Positions 1 through 48,619 of a stretch of DNA of 64,000 nt are shown here, piece by piece. Where the stretch lies: positions 34,174,378 through 34,238,377 of the forward strand of contig NC_064839.1 in the NCBI RefSeq assembly GCF_024166365.1, in the 5' to 3' direction. Position numbers and translations under genes: made by a program. The notes beneath the pieces are model-generated. The model did not search any database. It saw only the letters and a list, made by a program, of their open reading frames with translations, and was not told where the DNA came from. The stretch's first letter is position 1. Every line of letters begins with the position of its first letter. The DNA is from Elephas maximus indicus. Lineage: Eukaryota > Chordata > Mammalia > Proboscidea > Elephantidae.

Positions 1-1089
1 GGTACGAAAAACCCTCTCACAACGAATCTATAAAATGGATATTCTGCCAACAGAAGCGTCTGCTGAAAATTTTCACCTCTTGGTCCAGACAGGTTCTCTA
101 AACTCCTAGTCCAAAAGCAGCAATTGTTTTTCAAGTTTTCTGTACGGTGAATGGCCTTAAAACTCTTGTTCCCTGGTGTAGCTTTTCAGAAGGAAATGAG
201 TTTCCTCATCAAGAATGAATCTAGCTTCTACTCTTAAAGACAACCTTTTTCCATATCACAATAACGCTTTAAATGTCTTTCTTTTCTAATTTAAACAGTT
301 GTTCCCTTCAGCTTAAGGGTCACATACTAAGGACTCTTCCTTCAGAGGCCCTTGTGCCCCATAGCTTACAAAGGTCCTCTGGGTGGTGCCCTGCCCTGGT
401 TCGCTACACTCAAAGGGCACCCACTTTCTTCCTTATGTGTCTTTCCCTCAGGTGACACTACGGGAACAATGAACATAAACAAGGTGGTTTATAATCTTCC
501 TTGGTATCTATCCAATGCTGGTTTAAACTTTTCTATTCCAGAGTCTTCTTTCAATTCCGCGGCTGTCTGGTAGGTAAACTCTTCACACAACCACTCACAA
601 GCGCTGTATCTCTGGCCCCCCTCTTCCGCCCTCACCATTCATGTGGGATAATGCCTTCATGGCAATACCTTACCTAACCTTTTGTCTCCCCAAGTCCACA
701 GGCTCCCTTCCTGAGCTTCAAAAGTAGGCCTGGCCATCGAGATGTGGGAATGCCATGGCCAGTGGTCACTCGGGGGCTGGCAGAGACACCCACACCTTCT
801 GGGGTGTCCCTTTTCCCACTTGCACCTGAATACCCTTTCCAAAAAGTCCCTCCTCACTCTGAAAAAGAATGGCCCAGCTACCCCCTGAGGCCTTTGTCTG
901 CGGCTTCCACACCTCACACATCCTCATCTACAAAGCGTCCATCCTCACACAGGTAGAGGGTCTGCATGGTACAGGGCAGAGGAGCCCAGGTTTCCGCCTC
1001 TGGCATAGGGATGGTTTATGTCCGAAGTCCTTCCTTCCAGGATCCCAAATTCTACAATTCTACGACCAAACGTACAGGTTCTATTTCTG
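1..1089. other. Unannotated; would be first intron of the GFOD2-like gene
   Basis: No exon, RNA gene or repeat that I recognise. Short open frames on both strands lack any family resemblance and are not called. Confidence 0.5.
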
Positions 1090-1715
1090 GGATGGGGAGT
1101 GTGAACCCCGGGGCGACCCCCCACCACGAACTCGGCACCCGGGACCGTGCTGGCACTTAGAACGCCCTCCTCCCCACCCCAGCTGGGCGTACCCCGCCTC
1201 TGACCTCGGTCGCCGGGCCGCGGAGGAGGCCCGGCCGGAGCCCGCTCGCTGCCTCGCCATGCCCTCCTTCACCCTCACCCGCCGCCGCGGGGCGCCTCTC
1301 ACCTGGCACGCCGGCATCTACCGCCCCGCGCCGCACTAGAGACCATGGGTCCGGACGGGTCTCAGCCGCCAAGGGCCAGCCGTTAGGGAGGCTGGCAGGG
1401 ACGCTCGGGTACCGCAGTCCAAAGCGCTACCACCCGGAACGCGCCGCCTGGTTTCTAAGGAACCGGAGGCTCAGAAAAAGGAGGGGCGGGACAGCTGAAG
1501 GACTGCGCATGCTCTCTGACGGGGGTGGACCTGTGCGGGCTGGGGCCGTAACCTGGAGCTGCGCATGCTCCCTCCTTGGGGGCGGAGCTTAAGTAGCCTG
1601 ACTGGGGACCGTAGTCATTCATTTCCGGCCCTGGAGGCGGAGGAGCCGAGTGATTTCTGTTGTAGGATTTCTATCCTAGCCTCAGAAGCGAGGAAGTTCT
1701 GGGAATTGTGGTCGG
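1090..1715 (-). promoter_or_regulatory. CpG-rich promoter, probably GFOD2 5' end
   Basis: A sharply GC- and CpG-rich block against a CpG-poor background. It holds two NRF1-like boxes (TGCGCATGCTC at 1504-1514 and 1560-1570), an ETS-like TTTCCGG (about 1621-1627), GC boxes (about 1481-1491 and 1575-1582) and a ZNF143-like box whose complement reads ACCACAATTCCCAGA (about 1698-1713). These occur in the order expected upstream of a minus-strand start. GFOD2 lies tail-side of RANBP10 in human, same strand, a few kb away, so synteny suggests its promoter. Bidirectional activity is possible. Confidence 0.7.
1303..1480 (-). other. Candidate noncoding first exon (GFOD2-like)
   Basis: Minus-strand sequence ends in CCAG followed by GTGAGAGG (complement of 1295-1302), a strong splice donor inside the CpG island. 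The 5' limit is a guess placed below the NRF1-like boxes. GFOD2 has a noncoding first exon in human as I recall, so no coding sequence is expected. Identity is by position only. Confidence 0.5.
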
Positions 1716-2330
1716 CCTTGGTTGTCCTGGGATGAAGGAAGAGCAGGTGTTGGACAATGACCTATCTCCTCTGAAGGCCAGTTATCTCGAACTCGCTGAA
1801 CTTTCTGACTTCTAATGACTCTCACTTTCCTGTTTTCAAGTGCCTGTCTAGGTCCCTCTTCCTCTGGATGTGACCTAAGTCCCCTTGACCTCTTTATTGG
1901 ATCCTATGTCCCTCACAGTAAAGACCATTTGTAACAAGACTACTCTTGTTCACCAGACTGCCTGCTTGCCTGGTGAAGCCCGTAGAGTTAGTGTAAAACT
2001 GGATGTATTAGAAATTTGATTCGACTTTTCAGCTGTAAGTTTTAAGGAAGGGGGGTTATTTCTGCATGGGGAGCCCCCGCCCCTGCTTGTCTGATTCTTC
2101 TGGTGAGAGTCTGAACCCCCCACTAGACTGGCATTAGGAGAGTCCCCTGACCATCTATCCGGGACAGCCTGTGATGCCAGCATATGCCAAATGGGTTTTA
2201 TATCTTTCTTCCTTCCCCTCTGGGTCTTGCACAGCCAGACAGAAAGGAGGCAGAATCAAAGTGTGCCAGTGTTGATCTGTTTTCTTAGTCATTGTTCAAA
2301 GTCCCGCTGTTTGAAACCCTCCTAGAGAAG

Positions 2331-2540
2331 GGTCTCTCAACCTCTGCACTGTTGACGTTTTGGGCCTGATAATTCTGTTGTGGGGGGCTGTGCATTGTGG
2401 GATGTTTAGCACCATTTCTGGCTGCTCCCCAATAGATGCCAGTAGCACCCCACCCCCACTTGTGACAACCAAAGATACTGCCATTGCCAAATGTCCCCTT
2501 CCGGGTGTGGGGGGGGTCACTCTCAGGTTGATAACCACTA
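2331..2540 (-). mobile_element. MER20-like hAT DNA transposon relic
   Basis: Contains GATAATTCTGTTGTGGGGG, TGCATTGTGGGATGTTTAGC and GATGCCAGTAGCACCCC, in the order of the complement of the MER20 consensus as I remember it. Terminal GGTCTCTCAACC and GGTTGATAACCAC resemble its inverted ends. Nonautonomous, ancient, no coding capacity. Confidence 0.75.
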
Positions 2541-2879
2541 GCCCAGGGGGAAAGGAACCTCCTCTGGCTTTACTTATGGAACTAGAACATTTGTGCTTAA
2601 TCTAATACTCCACTCATCCCACTACATTAGCTTTTCCCTAAGAGGGTTCTGTAAAGCTATAGTCCTGGAAGATGCTCCTGAGTGACACATTCTGTTTAAG
2701 TTTGGGAAGTGCTGGAATAAACGACATGTCTTAACAATTTTCAGAGCCTTTAATTAGCTGGTCACATTCACTGTGTACATCCATGTGAGAGTTTTCCTAA
2801 CTTGCTGGACCACGTAACTTTTTTGCAGGAACCATGCCTCCCTGATCTATGGTTCTGTATACTCTCCTTCAGGAAACCT

Positions 2880-3060
2880 AACCACTCCAGTGGCTTTTAG
2901 CTACCACCTGTTCTCTTCTGTTCCTGTATTAGCTTGTGGCACCATTAGCCATCCATCACTCAAACCAAAAGCCTACATTTGCCATATCTCCTGCTTCTCC
3001 CATCCCTCACATTCAGTCACTTGTCCTGTTGTGCCAACATTTATCTCCTATATAAAAAAA
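2880..3060 (+). mobile_element. L2-like LINE fragment
   Basis: CT-rich sequence with the wording of old L2 3' regions (stretches such as CATCCCTCACATTCAGTCAC). Ends at an A-run. Low-confidence family call from memory. Confidence 0.4.
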
Positions 3061-3364
3061 AAAAAAATTTTTTTTTTAATATTTCTTAAACCTGCCCTCT
3101 TGTCTCGGGCCTACTGCAGTGGATTCCTAGCTGGTTTCTTTGCTTTCAGTCTGTTTCCAGTGCCCCCTCCAGGGGCATGATCTACTGTATCCCTCCTGTG
3201 CATAAATACCTGGTGCCCAGGATGGCAGGGAAGGCAGAATGAGGCAGATGCAGGTCAGTCACACTAGGGAGCATCCTCATGGAAGAAGGATGTTCACACA
3301 CGTGCATCCACTCTTAAGCACTGTCATACACCAATATGGGGATAGAAAGATTGACCACTTTTTA

Positions 3365-3440
3365 AGGATGGGGAAACTGAGGCTGAGAAAGATTAATTTT
3401 CCTGGGTTAACCCAGTTAGTAAACAGCAGAGCTAGGATGT
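3365..3440 (-). repeat. MIR SINE relic
   Basis: GATGGGGAAACTGAGGCTGA and the following AACCCAGTTAGTAAACAGCAGAGCTAGGA pattern match the complement of the MIR core. Diverged. Confidence 0.65.
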
Positions 3441-4997
3441 TGAGTACATGTTCTTCTCAGACTAACAGGCAGAGAGCTAATCTCAGTACCCCTCAGAAGA
3501 ACTCTGATTGTCTGGTGTTTGGGGTGCATGTACTTGGAAGTTATTCTTAAAATCTTATTTTGGGGCGAGGAGGTCCTGGGGCCCATCTTTCTGAAGTTGA
3601 CTTTGTTACTTTTTCCTTGTCTATGAAGAAAGCTGTTTCAGGGAGAGGACTGAAGCTTAAGTGCTTAACCTTTTTGAGGTCTTGCAAACACCCAAAATTT
3701 CTAGGGTCCTTGAGGAGGTACCAGGGACCTGGGCAGTCAAAGGGAGGTGGGCTGAAGAGGGGCCAAGCCCTCCAAGAGAGGGTGTGTCAACCCCAGATAG
3801 ACTCAGAGACTACTCATGACTGCTCATGGATGTGTATTTTAATAAAAATAATTCTGTCAAAATACAACAGGAGTTTTTTCATCTCTCAAGTACAATTTTA
3901 ATAGGATATTTTGTGTTAGAATTCTCTCTAAACCCTCCCGCACCCACAAGTTTCATGCTAATGCCAATTAACAAACTTTCGAGGACAAAGGCAGAGCCAG
4001 TGTGCACAATGTGGAGGACGTCTGTTAGCTGTGGTTACTAATGGAGGGGAAACCCTATGCAAAGAGGTGGGTGCCTGAGGCAGCCAGAGGCCACAGTCTG
4101 GCCCCAGGTCTGGGTGCACCGAACTGGCAGTCAAGTAGGCACTGCTGCCTGGGTGCCACGTGGTGTGCATACCTGAGTTGTGAGCAACCAAAGGAACCTG
4201 CAGTTCCAACAGTTCTCTGCCTCATCTTCTTTGTGCTTGCTTAAGGGGCAGGAAGGCGCTGGGTGGCCAGGCAGACCCATATTCTCTGTCTCTTGGTTTC
4301 CCTGTTCTGACAGCCTGCAGCCAGCCACAGACCCATGTGGGTGGAGATCAGGGGTTCTGGCTTTCTTTGAGTGAGCTACCAGTTTCCACTCTGGAAGAAG
4401 CGACCATTTGGAGTGGCAAAGGGGAAAAGTAAATAGAGAAGGCTCCTCCCCCAGGGCTAGATAGCCCCACAGAGCCAGGTCCAGCCCTTCACCAGGCTCC
4501 TCCCCCACTCAGCTCCTGGAAGCGGGTGGGTAGGACTGGTTGTGCATAGGGGCTCCTCTGGCTGGCAGGCAGGCCTGCACTATCAGCAAGACGGTGGGCT
4601 CAAGCAGCTTGTTTTTGGCCATCTCCACGGTTTGTGGGGCAAAGGCTTATGTCCCGAAGGTGAGCTGTCCAGCTGGGACAGAGAACCCCTCTGGAGAGGA
4701 ACAGAGTAAACAACTTGGACTCAGCAGAAACAGTGAGATAAGGCACAGAAAATGGGGAGGCAGCCATGGGTACTGAGTGCGAGCCAGACGGACAGCAAAC
4801 CCCATGCAGCACGCAGCTGTCCCAAGCCCTCCTGGGCCATTCTCAGCTACTCCACAAGCCAAGCCCAGGCACCCATCTCCACCCCTCACACAACCCTGCT
4901 CAGTCGCTGTTGGAGGCCACGTCAGCCTAACCCCTCACAGGGGGCTCATCCACTATTCAGCTTTTAGGACTCAACAGTGTTGCCCAACTGGCAGGGA

Positions 4998-5090
4998 TGT
5001 GGCTAGTCCCAGCTCTGCCATTAATTTGCTGTGTGACTTTGGCCAAATCTATCTCCTGGGTCTGTTTCCTTATCTGTAAAAGAGAACTGG
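4998..5090 (+). repeat. MIR SINE relic
   Basis: AGCTCTGCCATTAATTTGCT, GTGTGACTTTGGCC and CCTTATCTGTAAAAG follow the forward MIR core order. Confidence 0.7.
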
Positions 5091-6224
5091 TGGAGAAGAT
5101 GTTCTCTGAACTCCGTTCCCACGCAAAAGCCTTTGGTTTTGGTTCCCAATCCTGCTAGGTAGGCTATGATCATTTTAACGGCCTGATGTTTCTACCCTCT
5201 GGGTTTGGGAACTAGGCATTCCCAGCCTTGCAGAAGATGATTTTCCTTTACAGGTAGGATAACCTCTCCTACGTGGGCTGCCAGCTGGGGCCCTGGCAGG
5301 GATCAAGAAAAAGCAGCAGCCCATAAAGTCACTCCCAAGGCAAAACTGTGGGAGAGCACAGGGCCAGGCTTCTGCACATCTCCAGCAGTTGGTCCGACTC
5401 AATCATGTTTCTTTTCCAGATGCGGGCCTGCCGAGGCCTGGTGGGTGTTGAATATCTCAGGCCATACCAAGCATTCCTATGTCCACTAACAATGGAACAA
5501 TAGTTTATACAGCCCAGGTCCAAGCAGGGCCTGCAAGTTCAACTTCTGGCCTTGCCATGGCTGACCCTCCCCTTTGCAGGAGGCTGTTTGTGCCCTCCCC
5601 AAGGCCTGTGAGGGAGGTAGGGAAGTCTCCCACTTCATGGTCCTCCTCTGGGTAGGTCTCCTCCCTCCCCTCTCCACAGATGGCCCATCAAGTTCTGGCA
5701 ACCATCTAAGACCTTCCTCTCCCGATTCCTGATGGTAATGTCCCCCCAGCTGCGAGGATCCATCTGGAAACATCTAGTGGGACATTTGTAAAGCCCATGG
5801 GGTGCCTTTCGTTGGCCAGCAAATACTCATGACACTTTGCTGAACAGTGGCTGGGGCCAAGCTGCAGGGAGCTGCCTGGCAAAACTGGAGTAAGGGCTGG
5901 CCTAGGGGTCAAGCACTCTGCTGCTCCAGGAATCAGCCAACCCAAGAATCTGCCTCCACAAGGTACTGACTGGCTCTTGACAGAAAGCATCCATTCCAGC
6001 AGAACTCTGCAGAGATGGAGAAGATGCTCGAGGGCCTCCGTCCTGGGAATGGAGATTTCCTCCCCGCAGCCTGACACAGCAGCTCTCAGGTCGAAGGCAG
6101 GTAGTTTCCAGGCAATCAATTTAGAGTAAATGAATTATTTGGCCACCTTAATAAGGGAAAGCAGGGCATAAAAAAGGGAATAGAGAAAAGGAGTTGAGGC
6201 AGGCAGTGAGATGCAGGGTAGGAT

Positions 6225-6325
6225 GGTAGACAGCGTGCTGGCCAAGGACCCTCTACTCCCTTGCTTTGCTGTGTGGCCCTGGGCCAACTTGTCATCTCTG
6301 GACCTTAAGCCTTGCAGTTGCCTAC
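6225..6325 (+). repeat. Possible MIR SINE relic
   Basis: TTTGCTGTGTGGCCCTGGGC and CATCTCTGGACCTTAAG resemble the MIR core but are strongly diverged. Confidence 0.4.
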
Positions 6326-6474
6326 TCAGTCCAGCTCTTAGGTGCCTGGGACCCCACACTTTTGGGGATACAGCAAACCAGCTTAGGTCCCCTCTCACTA
6401 GGCCCCCCTCCCAAAGTCCTATTCGGCTTCCCTAGGCTCAGCTGGACCTGTGCCTCAATGAAGGGGGAGCCTAA

Positions 6475-6522
6475 AAGAAACAAACCACTTGGTTGAGGTG
6501 ACAGAGATGATTCTTTTTTAAT
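6475..6522 (-). terminator. Probable RANBP10 polyadenylation signal
   Basis: On the minus strand an ATTAAA hexamer (complement of 6517-6522) is followed about 30 bases later by a U/GU-rich stretch (TGGTTTGTTTCTTTT), the usual spacing for cleavage near 6495-6505. Another ATTAAA near 6645 lacks such a clear downstream element. No experimental support is visible. Confidence 0.5.
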
Positions 6523-6613
6523 GAGTGGGACTCGAATAAAAACATATGGTGTCTGGACAGCCTCACCCAAGAGGTGCTGGATCACTAACACTATGATAAA
6601 TACTGTTTTGTTT

Positions 6614-6635
6614 TATATATATATATATATATATA
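6614..6635. repeat. (TA)n microsatellite in RANBP10 3' UTR
   Basis: Eleven TA units. Likely length-polymorphic. Confidence 0.95.
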
Positions 6636-6884
6636 ATCTCATTTTTTAATTATGAAAATAATAAGCTATCGCCAACTTGGATAGGCTTCATCACTAAATT
6701 AGCAGAAACCAGCTCAGCACAAACTCTCCAGAGATAAATACTGGTGGCTCAGTCAGGAGGGAAAAAAAGATTAAAAAACCCAGCCTCCCTTCAAAACAAC
6801 CCCCCTTTCAAAGTAGAAGGCGCTACATGAGAGTAACCAGCCAATACTGTGTTATAGGCCGCTGCACGTGAACGGGGGAGAGAC

Positions 6885-6965
6885 AGACTGAAGGAGCAGG
6901 AAAAGGAGGAAGGCAGGAAGGAAAAGGAAGGAAGGCAGGAAGGAAAAGGAGAGGAGGGGAAGGCC
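6885..6965. repeat. Purine-rich imperfect GGAA/GGCA repeat
   Basis: Imperfect AAGGAAGGCAGG and AGGAAAAGGA units on the plus strand, giving a CU-rich tract in the RANBP10 3' UTR transcript. Confidence 0.8.
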
Positions 6966-7093
6966 AGGCAGGTGTCGGCAGGAGTGGACTCTGCCCATGG
7001 CTTCCAGGTCCCTGTGCTAGGTGCCTATGGAGGGCAGGGCTGTTCCAGCCTGGGGGTCGCAGGAGGCCAGGTGGGGCCAGCCAATGTGGTCAG

Positions 7094-44761
<37,668 letters not shown>

Positions 44762-44790
44762 CTTCAAAAAAGCACACACACACACACAAA
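44762..44790 (-). promoter_or_regulatory. RANBP10: UG-repeat 3' splice-site region of RANBP10 exon 3
   Basis: In transcript sense a (UG)n run (complement of 44773-44789, about 8 units) is followed by CUUUUUUGAAG and the exon. UG runs are classic TDP-43 binding sites, so this may modulate inclusion. The short polypyrimidine tract suggests a weak acceptor. Confidence 0.6.
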
Positions 44791-45304
44791 ATTTTTGGTT
44801 ACCAAAGGATTATGCATCTCCCTTTTGAAATATTTCTTGGTTAAAAAACAGAAAAACAGGAAAAGCAATAAATGTAGAGACTTTTTTTAGCATACTAGTG
44901 GTTCTTGGAAAGGCTTTACATTTTGATTTTCTAATGGAAAGCACCTTAGTGCCTTAAGCAGCCAGAGAAACAGGAGGTTGTACCTATAACCATGAACCAT
45001 GTCCTGAAGACACCACTTTCAGTTCCTTGGCTTTCTGGCTCCAGGTAAGACAGTAAAATCTACCCTCAAGAAGTACCTAAAGTATGCAGCTCAACCCTAG
45101 GTAGTGCTTGGCAAAGCAATGCAAGACCACATACAAAGGCACAAGCCACTCTGCAGTAAGGACCAGGACATGGAAAAGGTACAGTCAGGCTAGATGTGCA
45201 CAGGATCAAGACCCCAAGTTTCTTTTCTGGGTGACTCAAAACTCACAGCCATCCCTCAATATATCCACCACTCGCCTTCCAGACCATCCATAGCTGGGTC
45301 TCTT
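44791..45304. other. RANBP10 intron 2, unannotated
   Basis: No recognised element. Confidence 0.5.
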
Positions 45305-45319
45305 AAAAAGCTGGGGTAT

Positions 45320-45626
45320 AGCAGACATGGATTGGACTGGACAATGGGTTGGAGAGAGATGCTGATGAGGAGTGAGCTACTTGCATCAGGAGGACACTTG
45401 AGACTATGTTGGTATCTCCTGTCTGGAGGGGAGATGGAAGGGTAGAGGGGGTTAGAAGCTGGCAAAACGGTCACGAAAGGAGAGGCTGGAAGGAGGGAGC
45501 GGGCTGACTCATTAGGGGGAGAGTAAGTGGGAGTATGTAGTAAGGTGTATATAAGTTTATATGTGAGAGACTGACTTGATTTGTAAACTTTCACTTAAAG
45601 CAAAATAAAAACTATTAAAAAAAAAA
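45320..45626 (+). mobile_element. L1 3' end, type A, short copy with TSD
   Basis: Truncated L1 tail ending CTTTCACTTAAAGCAAAATA and an A-run. Flanked by AAAAAGCTGGGGTAT at 45305-45319 and 45627-45641. Antisense to RANBP10. Confidence 0.9.
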
Positions 45627-45641
45627 AAAAAGCTGGGGTAT

Positions 45642-47436
45642 GGTGCTGTATGAGGACCCTGAGACCCCTCTCTCTTCCCACCCTAGGTACCAAAAGAACT
45701 AAGCCGCCCACAGCAACGTGAGGCCTTTGTTGCAACAACTGTGTCAAAGGTGTCTTGTCTTAATGGCTCTCATGAGGTGGAAGGTCAGAAAAGAAAATAT
45801 TATTTTTAGTCTAAATGTTTGTAGTATACAAGGAAATAGTGAGGTTATTTCCCCAAAAACTTAGAAGAGAAACAAAGTCATTGTCTTCTGAGAGTAAAAT
45901 AATAGAAACCCACACATGATGCTGATATTAATCACATAGTGTCAACAGGTAGTTGAGTCACCCAGAATATTCAAAACACCAAACATAAAAGCTGAGGTAT
46001 AACCTCAAGAAGGTGATATCTGAGTGTGATGCCACTGTAACCCTGGCCCACAGTAATTGACTGTCTAGAATGAGACCCAGGTCAATGAGTATCAGTGACC
46101 ATGTACAGAACAAAAAAGGGCCAAACACAGACAGTACTGTCCAGGGGACACGAGACCCTGAATTTGCACTCTACTCACCACGGCCTGGACGGTATGAATC
46201 ACTGACAACTCCCTACACCTCCCCCTGCTCCAACTGTGGGCTCTCCAACCCATCTTCTTACAATTGAGTCCATGCCAAGGCGGTGTCCTAGAGATACCAG
46301 ACAGAAGCAAGACCTAGTGGCCCCTGTGAGATTGATCAGTGGAGGCCAGTCCCTTGCACCCAACAGCTCTGGTCAGGCTGAAGCCTCAACCGTGCACAGG
46401 GGTCAACAGGCAGCCAGTCATTCTTCTCAAGACTATTATCCCTGTGCAGTGGGAGGCCCCTCCCCTAAAAGGGCAACACCCACACGGGGAACCTGAAGTT
46501 CTGTCAGGTGAAGTGCTCACTCCTGATCCCAAAGGCAGGAATCAAATTGGGCTGTCTATCCTATACATGAACCTGCCCAAGACACAAGAGCCCCTCCAGG
46601 ACCCTGAGCCTGGGTTATTTGAAGATACCCTTACCATTAGCTTTAGAGCCTCACAAGGATTGGAACTTGGACAGCCATGTCTTGCATCCCTCACACTGAG
46701 CACAGGGCCTGACAGACACAGCAGCCCGAGCTCAGTGTTTGCTGGGCAGACTGAGGTCACTGTTTACCCTGTCTTATTTCATGGATGTGTAGCAAATCTC
46801 TGAAAACCAGGTTCAGATCCTTAAAGAATAATGTCGATCCAAAGACCAAGAAGTCAGAATGAATGGTTTCAGCCTTGCCTTCCCAGTCGGCCTTCCTGTG
46901 ATGAAATGTCATAGAAAACAACAATCAAGTTTAAGATAAAATATTTCCCTAATCAAGGGACATACACATCCTAAAACTGTCAGTAACTAGGCAACAAATA
47001 CTTATTTTCAGTCAGTCATGCTGTCACCTTCATCTAGTCTTTTAATATTGCCACCAAAGCTGGTGAGGCACCAGTCAGGTACTCAATCCTGTGCAACTTC
47101 TCAGGGAACAGGTTTTGTTGTGCCAGCTCTATCTGTGCCCATATCTCCCTGGACCTTGGAGCAGCAACAAATTACATCACCACCACTTGCTGTTACCGAG
47201 GGTCACACGCACCTCAGTGACAAGGCTTCCGCAGCATCCAGTTAGGCTCCCCAGGGTGTGGAGGGAGAAAAGGGACTTGCATTAGCTGAGTGCCAGGTAA
47301 GGCCACGTGTTCTTCTGGGCTCTTTACACATGTTGTTCCTTCACAGAGAATGTTTCCAGAAGAGGACAGAAGTCACAGATCAAGGACACTTTGTGTAAAG
47401 CAGAGCCACATCTCTGTACTTACATGTTACACCCAC
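45642..47436. other. RANBP10 intron 2, unannotated
   Basis: A 154-codon plus-strand open frame (46339-46803) in CA-rich sequence has no recognised domain and is not called. No exon 2 candidate seen. Confidence 0.45.
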
Positions 47437-47449
47437 TTCTAACAAGCTT

Positions 47450-47611
47450 AGGAGTCCTGAAAGGTTGGCGGTTCAAGTTTAGCTGAGGTGTCTTGGAAGA
47501 AAGGCCTGGCAATCTACTTCTGAAAAATCTGCCACTGAACACCCTATGGAGCAGTACTATTGTGACACACATGCGGTCAGCATGAGTCAGAACTGACTTG
47601 ACAGCAACCGG
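47450..47611 (+). repeat. SINE, divergent AfroSINE-related subfamily
   Basis: Carries CTTGGAAGAAAGGCCTGGC and AATCTACTTCTGAAAAATC, absent from the common copies, then a tail like the others (GCATGAGTCAGAACTGACTT). Flanked by TTCTAACAAGCTT at 47437-47449 and 47612-47624. Confidence 0.85.
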
Positions 47612-47653
47612 TTCTAACAAGCTTGGCTATCTGGTTTCCCAGCCCTTTGAAGA

Positions 47654-47829
47654 TTAAAAACACCAAAAAAAAACCAAACCCAGTGCCGTCGAGTCAATTC
47701 CGACTCATAGCGACCCTATAGGACAGAGTAGAACTGCGCCATAGAGCTTCCAAGGAGTGCCTGGTGGATTCGAACTGCCAACCCTTTGGTTAGCAGCCGT
47801 AGCACTTAACCACTACATCACCAGGGTTT
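47654..47829 (-). repeat. AfroSINE with TSD
   Basis: Complement starts GGAAACCCTGGTGATGTAGT and ends with a CAAACC-rich tail. Flanked by CCCTTTGAAGA at 47643-47653 and 47830-47840. Confidence 0.92.
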
Positions 47830-48018
47830 CCCTTTGAAGACGAGAAGCAGCAAATTAGGGCAGAGCCAAGGCATGCCCACTATCAAAGTCAGGAGAGCAA
47901 GTTGAGAGCCTCCTAGCCACCAAGGACCCAAAAGAAACAAGTGTCCTCCTTATCCCTTTCTGAAATTTAATAGAATTTTTCCACTATGTAAAAAAATATC
48001 AAAAACCTTGGAAAACAG

Positions 48019-48482
48019 CACAACAGACAACTCCTGAGGGAGCAGGAGACCAATGGGATGCAGACCCCAAATTCTCATTAAAAGACCACACCTAATGGTA
48101 TGATTGCGACTAGAGGAATCCCAGAGACAATGCTCCCCAGAACTTCTGATGGCACAGGACAGGAACCATCCCCGAAGACAAATCATCAGCCATGAAAAGG
48201 ACTGGTCAGTGGGGGGGGGGGGGGGGAGATACTGATGAAGAGTGAGCTAATTAAATCAGGTGGACACGGGAGAGTGTGTTGGCAACTCTTGACTGGAGGG
48301 GGGATGGGAAGATAGAGAGAGAGGGAAGATGGTAAAATTGGCACGAAACGAGAGACTGTAAGGGCTGACTCAATAGGGGGAGAGCAAGTGGGAGAAGGGA
48401 GTAAGATGTATGTAAACCTGCATGTGACAGACTGATTGGAATGGTAAATGTTCACTTGAAGCTTAATAAAAATTTAAAAAAA
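48019..48482 (+). mobile_element. L1 3' end, type A, with TSD
   Basis: Truncated L1 3' UTR ending TTCACTTGAAGCTTAATAAA. Flanked by AAAAACCTTGGAAAACAG at 48001-48018 and 48483-48500. Carries a 16-base G-run at 48211-48226. More diverged than the other type A copies. Confidence 0.88.
48211..48226. repeat. Poly(G) run, 16 bases
   Basis: Homopolymer within an L1 3' UTR copy; prone to length change. Confidence 0.95.
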
Positions 48483-48619
48483 AAAAACCTTGGAAAACAG
48501 AGAAAAAAAATCCCACCATCTCATCACAACCAGTAGTATTAACAATTTTATGATTGTTTCATTAAGGATATGAGCTTTGCGCTTTTGAGAGCTATAAAAA
48601 AAAAGTCATAATTATTTAA

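Larger units (their letters stand above)
1716..6474. other. Intergenic DNA between GFOD2-like promoter and RANBP10
   Basis: About 4.8 kb with scattered ancient repeats (listed separately) and no supportable gene. A short A/T run sits at 3053-3079. The size is similar to the human GFOD2-RANBP10 gap as I recall it. Confidence 0.6.
6500..7093 (-). other. RANBP10: RANBP10 3' UTR (extent approximate)
   Basis: Continues the last exon after the TAG stop to the proposed poly(A) site. In transcript sense it holds a CU-rich tract (6885-6965 complement) and a UA dinucleotide run (6614-6635 complement), both possible binding sites for RNA-binding proteins. The end is inferred from a poly(A) hexamer and a GU-rich element; transcript data could move it. 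Confidence 0.6.

Noticed and set aside
869-1339. 156-codon plus-strand frame across the CpG island
   Set aside because: Openness follows from CpG-rich composition; no domain, and promoter boxes plus the donor support a minus-strand noncoding exon.
6640-6650. Alternative RANBP10 poly(A) hexamer ATTAAA near 6645
   Set aside because: No GU-rich element at suitable distance; the signal at 6517-6522 has one. Minor use cannot be excluded.
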